Shown here: one piece after another, positions 48,099 through 56,643 of the stretch
Numbering within the stretch: the first letter of the stretch is position 1
Layout: each line of letters begins with the position of its first letter
Source: Metallosphaera cuprina Ar-4
GTDB taxonomy: Archaea > Thermoproteota > Thermoprotei_A > Sulfolobales > Sulfolobaceae
NCBI RefSeq assembly: GCF_000204925.1
Contig: NC_015435.1
Location: 124,001-188,000, forward strand
DNA: 64,000 nucleotides
Reading direction: 5' to 3'
The notes under the pieces: model-generated
Told to the model about the DNA's origin: nothing
Databases searched by the model: none
What the model saw: the letters and a program-made list of their open reading frames with translations, nothing else
Position numbers and translations under genes: made by a program

Positions 48099-48888
48099 CG
48101 TTATTAATCCACGGCATCACTTCCGTAATGAAGCTAGGCCCTTGATGTGCTAGGAAGTCCCCCCTAGTCATGAACACTGGTAAGTTCTTCAATTTGTGAA
48201 GCCCTCTACGCTCCAGGGACTCCATGAAACGAGTAAGTTCATCAGGTCTTTCCCTTTTAGGTTCATAGATTATGAAATCAGGCTCTCTTTGTAGCAACGC
48301 ATCAATTTTCGGCTCTACGTAAGCGTCCACCGTGCCATCAAATAGGTTCATCCCTCCAGCTAGCCAAATTCCGTCACTTATGTGAGATGGGAAGCCAGGA
48401 GTTATAGGCCCACCAAGATCTAGCTCGACATAAATTATCGGTCTATAATTAAAACGAGGTAATTGGTTAATTTTGTTTAACAATTCTAAATAAAGAGATC
48501 TGGACTTCTCGAACTCACCTATGGCGTTTCCAAGGATTAAGACATTGTTGAGGATAGCTGACACTGAGGTAGAGACTCTAAGAGGATAAACCGGATAGCC
48601 CCGTTTAGCTAACTCTTCTCCCAAATACTTCTGAGCACCTAGTGTAGTGAAGATAATGTCCGGGTTTAACGCTTCAAGCAAATCATATTTAACGTGAGTG
48701 TAGCTTCCTAGCTTAACTTTCCTTTTCGCCCCTTCCGGTCTGTAACTAAACGCGTCTGTACCTACTACCTTGTCTTCCAGACCAAGCAAGAAGAGGGTTT
48801 CGGTAGCTGCTGGGTCAAGGCTTACAATCCTTTTCGGTGGATACTCTATTTCTATCGACTCGTTCAGAACGTCATTAAAAATCTTCAT
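48067..48888 (-). CDS. BtuF-like cobalamin/metal-binding protein without signal peptide
   Basis: A 273-residue class III periplasmic-binding-fold protein. RIVSLDPAATETLFLLGLEDKVVGTDAF, LNPDIIFTTLGAQKYLGEELAKRG and LGGPITPGFPSHISDGIWLAGG match cobalamin-binding BtuF-like proteins. There is no signal peptide or lipobox, so it is probably cytoplasmic. Its stop/start overlap with cbiH (4 bp) points to corrinoid handling or sensing rather than transport. Confidence 0.87.
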   Translation of the reverse strand: MKIFNDVLNESIEIEYPPKRIVSLDPAATETLFLLGLEDKVVGTDAFSYRPEGAKRKVKLGSYTHVKYDLLEALNPDIIFTTLGAQKYLGEELAKRGYPVYPLRVSTSVSAILNNVLILGNAIGEFEKSRSLYLELLNKINQLPRFNYRPIIYVELDLGGPITPGFPSHISDGIWLAGGMNLFDGTVDAYVEPKIDALLQREPDFIIYEPKRERPDELTRFMESLERRGLHKLKNLPVFMTRGDFLAHQGPSFITEVMPWINNVISSWLRSRK

Positions 48889-49529
48889 TTTACCACCGGT
48901 CTGAGCATCAGTAGCGAATTCATGTTAACTATTGTTATGTCCAGGTCCTGAACTTTACCTGAAATCACTGACTGGTTGCTTTTCATCGCATTTGATATAA
49001 TGTAAAATGTCCATCCATTAGCACTTTCCTTGACAATCTTTTCGATGGTCAATGCGTCAGCCCTCCTCTTAACAGGGTTTAAGTTATAGATCCCTATGTT
49101 GAATTTCCCATTTATTGCAGAATTTAATCTTGATAATATCTCAGGCAAAGGTGAAGAATAAGTGCTAGCGTTGATCACTGCAAAATTATCTAAGGGAACT
49201 TTAAGGATACTAGCCGCAAGGCTGATTGCGGTGATACCAGGAATAATTTCATCAGCTCTGTCCGCAAGTCTGGAACCCATACCAAATACCATTGGATCTC
49301 CAGAGCTAATGATTACGGTATTTCTCTCCTTCATCGATAAGGCCTGCCTTATTCTTAACTCAATCTGATCTACGTCAGTTTCTATCACTTTGGTATTAGG
49401 ACCGATAAAGTTCTCTATTTGCCTAATGTAACCTCTATATCCTATTATCACCTCAGCCTTTCTAATTTCCCGAACCGCCCTAAGAGTCAGCGTATCTCCT
49501 CCGGCTCCGATCCCAACGACTTTTATCAT
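48885..49529 (-). CDS. cbiH: Cobalt-precorrin-3B C17-methyltransferase CbiH
   Basis: A 214-residue tetrapyrrole methylase. The start VVGIGAGGDTLTLRAVREIRKAEVIIGYRGY and TVIISSGDPMVFGMGSRLAD are CbiH-like, as is FNIGIYNLNPVKRRADAL. It methylates C17 with ring contraction. It is somewhat shorter than most CbiH (about 240). It overlaps cbiG and the BtuF-like gene by 4 bp each. Confidence 0.88.
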   Translation of the reverse strand: MIKVVGIGAGGDTLTLRAVREIRKAEVIIGYRGYIRQIENFIGPNTKVIETDVDQIELRIRQALSMKERNTVIISSGDPMVFGMGSRLADRADEIIPGITAISLAASILKVPLDNFAVINASTYSSPLPEILSRLNSAINGKFNIGIYNLNPVKRRADALTIEKIVKESANGWTFYIISNAMKSNQSVISGKVQDLDITIVNMNSLLMLRPVVK

Positions 49530-50443
49530 TTAACTCCCAAGCATGAAACTACTCCATATGCTCTTTTAGCTCTTTTAAGAATGACTTTGGCACCAAGGGC
49601 ATCTAAAGAAGGCTCGCACACCCCTTCGATGCCAAATCTCTCCTTAGCTACTCGAGATGGAGTGGATTGGCTTCTTCCCTTAAGTTGATCCATGGGAACG
49701 TAAATAACTGACGCTCCTAGAATATTACCTAGTTTTTTTACTCGTTCGTCTCCTAACTTTATCTCTGGGACAGCTATGAAATCTATCCTTCTTTCGAAGA
49801 TATGTATAGACTTTGCAGTGTTTACTACTGAGAAATAGAGAACCTCAAACGGAACACCGCTTGAGTATCCTAGTCCCAAAACTAAATGCCTAGGCTCAAG
49901 GGTAGGTTTATCATTTACTCTCTCTCCTAATATAAGGTCAGCCTCCTCTTCTTTGTTAGTTAGCTCAAATCCTTCCATTAGCCTTATATCAAGTTTTTCT
50001 GAAAGGAATAGCTTCAGTTTACCATTATTAACTAGCTTGACGTTTACTTTATCAGCGTCTTTTGGGTCGATGTCCATACCATTAACCCATGCGAACTCCT
50101 CCACGCTATATAAGCCAAGTTGTGACGTTCTAGAAGTTAATATTAGCTGAGCTCCCATAAGGTCTGCTATAATACCCCCAATTATCGATCCACCCCTGTG
50201 TTCCTTTAGTACAGGTATCACATAATTGCCATCATCCGTTACGCTTATTACAACCGGGTCATTCACCTTATCTCTAATCAGCCCAGCTATCTTCCTTACC
50301 GTAATTCCTAAAGGATAAAAGAAAATCATGACCTCTGGTCTTTCTCTCACTATGAAGAATCCAAGTTCGTCTAAACTGTTCGCTAAGGACTTGGCTAACT
50401 GATTACTTCCACTGGAGATTATTTGAATCCTGGATACATACAA
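49526..50443 (-). CDS. cbiG: Cobalt-precorrin-5A hydrolase CbiG
   Basis: A 305-residue protein that opens the delta-lactone of cobalt-precorrin-5A and releases acetaldehyde. The N-terminal and central domains (VMIFFYPLGITVRKIAGLIRDK, DPVVISVTDDGNYVIPVLKEHRGG) and the C-terminal domain (PEIKLGDERVKKLGNILGASV, GVCEPSLDALGAKVILKR) are all present. The start is a TTG at 50443. It leads the cbiG-cbiH-btuF-like run. Confidence 0.93.
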   Translation of the reverse strand: MYVSRIQIISSGSNQLAKSLANSLDELGFFIVRERPEVMIFFYPLGITVRKIAGLIRDKVNDPVVISVTDDGNYVIPVLKEHRGGSIIGGIIADLMGAQLILTSRTSQLGLYSVEEFAWVNGMDIDPKDADKVNVKLVNNGKLKLFLSEKLDIRLMEGFELTNKEEEADLILGERVNDKPTLEPRHLVLGLGYSSGVPFEVLYFSVVNTAKSIHIFERRIDFIAVPEIKLGDERVKKLGNILGASVIYVPMDQLKGRSQSTPSRVAKERFGIEGVCEPSLDALGAKVILKRAKRAYGVVSCLGVK

Positions 50444-50479
50444 CTCACTAAAAAGATCCGGTAAGTCATTTATTAACTA

Positions 50480-51196
50480 TCATGAAAAAGGTAAACCTAT
50501 CACAAGGCTTATTATGTATCCCGCTAGAAGAAACGGCAAGACAGGAACACCCCATGCAACCCAGATATACTTATCAAGTGAGACTTTCCTCTCGTTAACT
50601 AGCCTTTTGTATACTTCTCTCCAATAAGAATCATCCTCTTCAACAGAGAAACCCATCCTTAATATTTCGTTACCGTTATCATCGATCTCAGTTAACGGGA
50701 AAAGAAACTTTGAATTGATAAATTGACCAACCCTTATTCTCCTGGCTGAGAAAGCTAGGATAAGTCTGGTGTGGAACTTCAGACCCTTGGTATGCCTGAA
50801 ATTGGAAACTAAATTAATGATGCCTGACATGATTATGAAAAGGGAGGAATAAAAAACAATAACCAACGGTTCGATGCCTAGTTCTGAAAGTCTAGCAAAG
50901 AACAATGGATGGACCACCGCATTTGAAATACTGACTATTAGTACAGCAAATAAATCGGCGCCTCCCATAAAAGATAGCTTATAAAATGCAAAAAATACAA
51001 TAATTACAGTAAAAAGAGAGTAAATATAAATTAATAAATTAATCATTTTTATATCAAAATAGAGAAATATCATCAACGGTGAGTAAAATAGCCATAGTTT
51101 AGGATCTACTTCCCTATACTTTATATCGAGAATAGAAGTATGTATCAACATAAAAGTTGTAATCGCAACCTGTACAGCGTAAATTAACTGAAACAC
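50480..51196 (-). CDS. pibD: Archaeal class III prepilin peptidase PibD
   Basis: A 238-residue membrane aspartic protease with about six hydrophobic segments. The catalytic aspartates are Asp24 in SILDIKYREVDP and Asp81 in the GxGD-type MGGADLF, at nearly the same positions as in Sulfolobus PibD. It cleaves class III signal peptides of pilins, archaellins and sugar-binding proteins, including UpsA and UpsB here. The start is GTG 51196, facing away from cobN. Confidence 0.93.
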   Translation of the reverse strand: MFQLIYAVQVAITTFMLIHTSILDIKYREVDPKLWLFYSPLMIFLYFDIKMINLLIYIYSLFTVIIVFFAFYKLSFMGGADLFAVLIVSISNAVVHPLFFARLSELGIEPLVIVFYSSLFIIMSGIINLVSNFRHTKGLKFHTRLILAFSARRIRVGQFINSKFLFPLTEIDDNGNEILRMGFSVEEDDSYWREVYKRLVNERKVSLDKYIWVAWGVPVLPFLLAGYIISLVIGLPFS

Positions 51197-51229
51197 GGCA
51201 GGAAACCCTCTTCATCCTTTCCCCTAATA

Positions 51230-51251
51230 GGGAGTCTGGGGCCAGATACCC
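51230..51251. repeat. Strong hairpin in the pibD-cobN divergent region
   Basis: GGGAGTCTGG (51230-51239) and CCAGATACCC (51242-51251) form a 10-bp stem with one mismatch and one G-T pair around a two-base loop, so it is more likely a DNA dyad or operator than an RNA hairpin with so small a loop. It lies between the pibD start and the cobN TATA box. Confidence 0.5.
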
Positions 51252-51274
51252 ACAGTGACCATTTTGTACAAACA

Positions 51275-51285
51275 ATATATAAAGG
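51275..51285 (+). promoter_or_regulatory. TATA box of cobN
   Basis: ATATATAAAGG at 51275-51285 lies about 38 nt before the cobN ATG at 51318, giving a short leader of about 10 nt. It is the best TATA match in this intergenic region. Confidence 0.6.
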
Positions 51286-51317
51286 TTTGGCATCTTATAT
51301 GGATAGGCTAGCCAGAT

Positions 51318-54300
51318 ATGAACAATGAGATGAAGTTAGCTGTTCTAATAGGTTGGAACGGCTCTGTGATAAGGACGTTCCTAGAGTCAGCTAAAAAGTT
51401 AGGAGTAGATCTTCGCATAAAATATCCTAGGCTTGATCCTATAGATCAAGATTTCATCTCTTTCTTAGAGAGTGCAGATGCTATCTTCATTCATCACTTT
51501 TCAAGTGAGCAACTGTATCAAGAGATAATAGAAAAAATTTCATCTATACTAGAAAAAAAGGAACTAGTTGTAGTGATTGATCCTGCCCTTAGCAAGTACA
51601 ATAAGGTATCGCAAGAGGTTCTGAAAACTGCATCAGCTTATTACTCTTACGGTGGAGAGTACAACATTAGATCTCTTATTTTATATCTTTTAAGTCTAAA
51701 TCACAAGGAAATCAATGCTCCACCGCCTTTGCCTCTTCCTTTCACTGGGATTTACCACCCTTCTCTAAAGGAGCCTGTAACTGACGTAAAACAGTACTTA
51801 TCCTTAATTAACGATACGAAGAATAGAGTTGGTATTCTCTTTTACAGAACTGCGTGGGTTGATAGAGATCTCCAAATAATAGACTCAATAATCAAGAGAT
51901 TGGAGGAAAGGGGTATCACTCCAATACCTGTCTTCGTTCAAGGATTTGGGAACAAAGAGAAGGGAATAGAGGGAAACGATGAGGTTATAGAGAAATATTT
52001 TATGAAAGAAGGGAAACCCATAGTGAACGCTGTAATTAGTCTCCTTTCGTTCTCACTTATCAAAAACTGGGACACAACAGTCCTATTGAAGCTAAAGACA
52101 CCTATATTTCAAGGATTAATAGATTATTACAAAACCGAAGAAGAGTGGATTTCATCAGATGGGCTAGATCCTATAGGTACTATGATGAGCGTCATGATGC
52201 CAGAAATGAACGGCGTTATTGAACCTATTATCGTTGGAGCCATAAAGAGGGTAAAGTCTGGAGGAGCAACGTATAGGCAACTCCATCCTATAGAGTCTCA
52301 AATTAACTATCTAGTAAATAGAGTTGAAAACTGGATAAAACTTAGGAATAAACCTAACTCCCAGAAGAGAGTGGCGATAATCCTCCACAGTGCGTCGGCG
52401 TACAAGGACTTAGAGGCCAACATTGGGACGGCGACAGGACTTGATACTTTACAGACTACAGTTGAAATATTAGATCTACTCAAGAAATTCGGATATACTG
52501 TAGAAAACGTACCTGAAAATGGGGAGGTATTGGTAAAGCAAATAATCTCGAAAAAGGCCTTCCCAGAAACTAGGTGGAACTCACTTGAAGATATTATTCA
52601 AGCTGGGGCAGTGGGTTATATCAAATTTAATCAATATTTAGAGTTTTTTGAGAAGCTTCCGGATTCGGCCAAGAACAAAGTGATTAAAACTTGGGGGATC
52701 CCGATAAGGGGAAGAAGAGACTATATGTTTGATGGAGAGAAATTTATCATACCCGGACTCATTTTTGGAAATGTTTACGTTGGAGTTCAACCTAAGCGGG
52801 TTACATGGCAGGACGAAGACAACGCAATAAGGTTGGTACATAACTCGGATTTGCCTGTTCCTCACTTTTGGCTAGCGTTCTATAGGTGGATAGTTAAGGA
52901 TTTCGGTGCAGACGTAATAATCCATGTTGGGACCCACGGAACTCTCGAATTTACTCCTGGGAAAGGCGTTGGGTTATCCAATGCCTGTTTTCCTCAAATC
53001 TCAATTGGAGAAGTTCCACATCTTTACATCTATTCTATGAATGTACCAGGCGAGGGGATAACAGCTAAACGACGAAGCTACGCTGTTCTAATAGATCATC
53101 TTTCCCCTCCAACCCTTTTTGACGAGATCCCTGAAGAGGCGAGAAAACTAGAGGACATGATAGATGAATATGAGGAGGCAGAGAGTGCAGGGAACGAAGT
53201 GAGGAAGAAACTTGTACTTAACAAAATTCAAGAAACAAGCGAAAAGATAGGTTTGTCTATAGATTTCACCGATCCAGATAAGGCTACCCATGAGTTGGAG
53301 CACAGGCTTAACATATTTAAAGACTCCACTATCTCTAAAGGGCTTCACGTGTTAGGTGATCTTCCTTCTGAGGAGGACCTTGCTGAATACGTGATAGCCT
53401 CGACAAGGTTTGAGGAAGATTCAATCGTAAAGAAGTATGGTAAATCTAAGGCTAAAGAGTTAATAATTGACGCTATTTATGGAATGTCTAAGCTGCCAGA
53501 GAAGGAAAACTACGTACTCACTAAGATCCTGGAATCGATTCAGATGGAGAAGGAAAGCTTACTTAATGCTTTAAACGGAGAGTTTGTAGAACCAGGTCCT
53601 TCAGGGTCTATAACCAGGGGAAGATACGACGTTTTACCAACGGGTAGGAATTTCTATGCTGTGGACGTATGGAAGATTCCAACTCAGTCAGCTTGGCAAG
53701 TAGGGTCGTTATTAGCTGAGAAACTGATTGACAATTATTACAAAAAGAACAAAAGATATCCTAAAGCTATAGGCTTCATTCTGTGGTCTACTGACGTATT
53801 TAGATCTGATGGAGAACTGATTGCACAAATCCTTAGAACAGTTGGAGTTACCCCTGTTTGGAACCCAGTCACTAAGAAAGTGCAAGGAATTAAGCCGATA
53901 CCCCTTGACGAATTACAGAGACCTAGAATAGATGTAGTTATAAATGTAAGCGGAATTGTAAGGGATAACCTCATGAATGTAGTAGAGCTTTTGGACGAGG
54001 CGGTTACCACGGTTATGTCCCTTAATGAGCCTGAAACGTTAAACTACGTTAAGCAAAACTTCTTACCCCATCACGTTTTTGCTGCTAAACCAGGAACTTA
54101 TGGTTCTGGAGTTAGTCATGCGGTTGAATCCGGATTATGGGATAAAGAGTCAGATCTAGCTGACGTTTACGTAGATTGGGTAGGTTACGCTTACGGCAAG
54201 AATAAAAACGGCATTAGAGCAGTGGACTCTCTTAGGAAGGCAGTGGCGAACTTAGACGTAATAGTTCATAAGAGGGAAATAGATGAAATAGACATCCTCG

Positions 54301-54776
54301 ATGACAGTTGCAACTACAGCTACGTGGGCGGTTTATACCTAGTCTGTAAAAAAGTAGGTAGGAACCCTGATCTTATGTACGAAGACACTTCCAATCCGAC
54401 CAGACCTCAATTAAGGATATTTAAGGAGGAGGTAGAGAGAGTTAGTGTAGGGAAGCTGCTGAATAAGACTTGGCTTGATTCTCAGATGAGGTTTGGGTAC
54501 AGGGGAGCGACTGAGATCTTGAAGAAAGTGGAGCATCTATATGGTTGGGCTGCCACAACACGTCTAGTAAATGATCAGATCTTCAATAACGTAGCTCAAA
54601 AAATTGTTTTGGATCAAACGATGAGGAAGTGGTTTTCTGAAGTGAACCCTTACGCTCTGGAAGAGATAACTAGGAGACTAATTGAGGCCAGAAACAGGGG
54701 GATTTGGAAGCCATCTAAAGAGATCGAAGAGAAGCTTATGGAAACGTATTCTCAAATAGAGGGAGAGCTTGAATGA
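51318..54776 (+). CDS. cobN: Cobaltochelatase large subunit CobN
   Basis: An 1152-residue chelatase catalytic subunit of the CobN/BchH family. The conserved core HVGTHGTLEFTPGKGVGLSNA with the metal-site His and Glu, VPHLYIYSMNVPGEG and VLIDHLSPP lie around residues 540-600, and VINVSGIVRDN and YGSGVSHAVESG further on. It inserts cobalt into the corrin ring with an AAA+/VWA partner, which overlaps its stop by 4 bp here. The related magnesium chelatase is unlikely without other chlorophyll genes. Confidence 0.93.
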   Translation: MNNEMKLAVLIGWNGSVIRTFLESAKKLGVDLRIKYPRLDPIDQDFISFLESADAIFIHHFSSEQLYQEIIEKISSILEKKELVVVIDPALSKYNKVSQEVLKTASAYYSYGGEYNIRSLILYLLSLNHKEINAPPPLPLPFTGIYHPSLKEPVTDVKQYLSLINDTKNRVGILFYRTAWVDRDLQIIDSIIKRLEERGITPIPVFVQGFGNKEKGIEGNDEVIEKYFMKEGKPIVNAVISLLSFSLIKNWDTTVLLKLKTPIFQGLIDYYKTEEEWISSDGLDPIGTMMSVMMPEMNGVIEPIIVGAIKRVKSGGATYRQLHPIESQINYLVNRVENWIKLRNKPNSQKRVAIILHSASAYKDLEANIGTATGLDTLQTTVEILDLLKKFGYTVENVPENGEVLVKQIISKKAFPETRWNSLEDIIQAGAVGYIKFNQYLEFFEKLPDSAKNKVIKTWGIPIRGRRDYMFDGEKFIIPGLIFGNVYVGVQPKRVTWQDEDNAIRLVHNSDLPVPHFWLAFYRWIVKDFGADVIIHVGTHGTLEFTPGKGVGLSNACFPQISIGEVPHLYIYSMNVPGEGITAKRRSYAVLIDHLSPPTLFDEIPEEARKLEDMIDEYEEAESAGNEVRKKLVLNKIQETSEKIGLSIDFTDPDKATHELEHRLNIFKDSTISKGLHVLGDLPSEEDLAEYVIASTRFEEDSIVKKYGKSKAKELIIDAIYGMSKLPEKENYVLTKILESIQMEKESLLNALNGEFVEPGPSGSITRGRYDVLPTGRNFYAVDVWKIPTQSAWQVGSLLAEKLIDNYYKKNKRYPKAIGFILWSTDVFRSDGELIAQILRTVGVTPVWNPVTKKVQGIKPIPLDELQRPRIDVVINVSGIVRDNLMNVVELLDEAVTTVMSLNEPETLNYVKQNFLPHHVFAAKPGTYGSGVSHAVESGLWDKESDLADVYVDWVGYAYGKNKNGIRAVDSLRKAVANLDVIVHKREIDEIDILDDSCNYSYVGGLYLVCKKVGRNPDLMYEDTSNPTRPQLRIFKEEVERVSVGKLLNKTWLDSQMRFGYRGATEILKKVEHLYGWAATTRLVNDQIFNNVAQKIVLDQTMRKWFSEVNPYALEEITRRLIEARNRGIWKPSKEIEEKLMETYSQIEGELE

Positions 54777-56596
54777 GAAGGACATTCCCGTTTAGTGCGA
54801 TAGTTGGCCAGGAGAAGTTGAAGAGAGCCTTATTGATAGTGGCAGTGGACTCTACGATAGCAGGGGTTCTGATAAAAGGACCTAAAGGCGTAGCTAAGTC
54901 AACTGCTGTTAGAGCTTTAGCAAACCTGTTACCTGAAATAGAGGTTGTAGCAGATTGTCCGTTCTCGTGCGATCCGGATAATAAGGAGAAGATGTGTTCT
55001 TCGTGTAGATCTCGCATCGAATCCGGTGAGAAGCTCCCTAGACTAAAGAGAAAAAAGAAGATCGTTGACCTACCAGTAAGTGCAACACTGGACAGAGTGG
55101 TTGGAACGTTAGACATAAAGAAAATCCTGAAGGAAGGAGAAAGGGGCCTAGAACCTGGACTGTTAGCTCAGGCAAACAGAGGCATATTGTATATCGATGA
55201 AGTTAACCTTCTCCCGGACGACGTAGTTAACGCTATTTTGGACGCGGCCTCATCTAAGTATAATGTAGTAGAGAGAGAAGGGGTGTCTATAGTGCATCCG
55301 GCCGACTTCATATTAATCGGCACAATGAATCCAGAAGAGGGCGAGCTCAGACCTCAACTGTTAGATAGGTTCGCGATATCCGTAGAGGCTGAGGCGCCAA
55401 AAACCCCTGAGGAATTGATAGAAATATCAAATAGAGTAGAAGAGTTCGAGAGAACTCAAGAGAAGTTCCTTAAGGCTTACGAAGAGGAGGAAGAGAAGTT
55501 AAAGAAGAAAATTTATGACGCAACTCTAATTCTTCCGAGAGTAACCATTTCTGAAGCGCATTTAAAATATATTGCAGATACAATACTAACTTTCTCCGCT
55601 AGTACAAGGGCTATGATATATGCGGTGAAAGTAGCCAAGGCCTTAGCCTCACTAGATGGGAGAGTAGAGGTAAATGAAAGAGACGTTAAGGACGCGCTTG
55701 AGCTTGTGTTAAGTCATAGAGTGCCGAACTTTGATAGGTCTAGTTTGCCTAATGTGAGTAAGAATGAAAGATCAGATACTAGTGAGAGCCCAACTTTCCA
55801 GGGCAACACTCAATGGAAAGAAGAATTATCGAACAGGGTTTCTAAGGAGCGAGATGAAACCGAACCCAATCACAGTGAGATAAGTATTCCAAAAAGTAAG
55901 GTAAAGGGAACAGGATTCGGGAAGGGAGGCCTATTTGATTCAATACTGGGAAAATATCGGGGAGAAGGCTTACATCTAGATTTGTACGCATCTTTAATTA
56001 ACATGGCCCTCCATAAAAGATCATGGTTAGAGCCGCAGGATCTATCAATAAAGGGCGTGGAGAGCACTGGAGCCTTACCTATACTATTACTCTTGGATTC
56101 CAGCAAGTCTATGGAATTCTCTAAGAGAATTAGCTTAGCTAAGTCCATCCTTAAAGGTCTTCTGATAAAAGCCTATCAAATAAGAAGTAAAGTGGGTTTA
56201 GTAACTTTTTCTGGGTTCTCCTCCGAGTATGTGGTTCCAATAACAAAGAACTTTAAAAAAGTAGAGAGCTCAATAGAGGCTGTAAGGCCGAGTGGCAAGA
56301 CTCCAATTTCTAGCGCGCTCGCTTTAGCCATTCAAATAATCAATAGGGAGACGAGATCCAGGAGAGGAGTATTACCAATAGTTTTCCTAATCTCAGACGG
56401 TAAGGCGAACGTAGGATTACGTAACAATATAGCTAATGAGCTTTCAGAATTATCGTCTAAGCTAGGGAAGATATCCAAGGTCATAGTTATAGACACTAGT
56501 ATGCCTCATCAGCCTTCGTTCAATAATCTAATTAGTAGTAAAGCTAATGGTATTCTTATAAGAGCTAATAATTTTATAACTGATTTGCACATTTGA
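54773..56596 (+). CDS. ChlI-ChlD-like AAA+/VWA chelatase subunit (CobN partner)
   Basis: A 607-residue fusion. The AAA+ part (about 1-320) has Walker A GPKGVAKS (36-43), a four-Cys group (62, 66, 75, 78) inserted after it and Walker B GILYIDEVNLL (137-147). An acidic, polar linker (about 325-395) is followed by a VWA domain with an intact metal site (DSSKS about residue 443, KTPISSAL, LISDGKANV). It is the ATPase for CobN, with which it overlaps. Both halves being in one chain is common in archaea and some bacteria. Confidence 0.92.
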   Translation: MRRTFPFSAIVGQEKLKRALLIVAVDSTIAGVLIKGPKGVAKSTAVRALANLLPEIEVVADCPFSCDPDNKEKMCSSCRSRIESGEKLPRLKRKKKIVDLPVSATLDRVVGTLDIKKILKEGERGLEPGLLAQANRGILYIDEVNLLPDDVVNAILDAASSKYNVVEREGVSIVHPADFILIGTMNPEEGELRPQLLDRFAISVEAEAPKTPEELIEISNRVEEFERTQEKFLKAYEEEEEKLKKKIYDATLILPRVTISEAHLKYIADTILTFSASTRAMIYAVKVAKALASLDGRVEVNERDVKDALELVLSHRVPNFDRSSLPNVSKNERSDTSESPTFQGNTQWKEELSNRVSKERDETEPNHSEISIPKSKVKGTGFGKGGLFDSILGKYRGEGLHLDLYASLINMALHKRSWLEPQDLSIKGVESTGALPILLLLDSSKSMEFSKRISLAKSILKGLLIKAYQIRSKVGLVTFSGFSSEYVVPITKNFKKVESSIEAVRPSGKTPISSALALAIQIINRETRSRRGVLPIVFLISDGKANVGLRNNIANELSELSSKLGKISKVIVIDTSMPHQPSFNNLISSKANGILIRANNFITDLHI

Positions 56597-56643
56597 ACTA
56601 GGTAAAGTTTAATACTGTTTATACTCTTCAATGTTTGGGAGTC

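Noticed and set aside
51181-51317. Cobalamin riboswitch upstream of cobN or pibD
   Set aside because: GC-rich hairpins are present, but the conserved B12-box and core of the riboswitch were not found on either strand.
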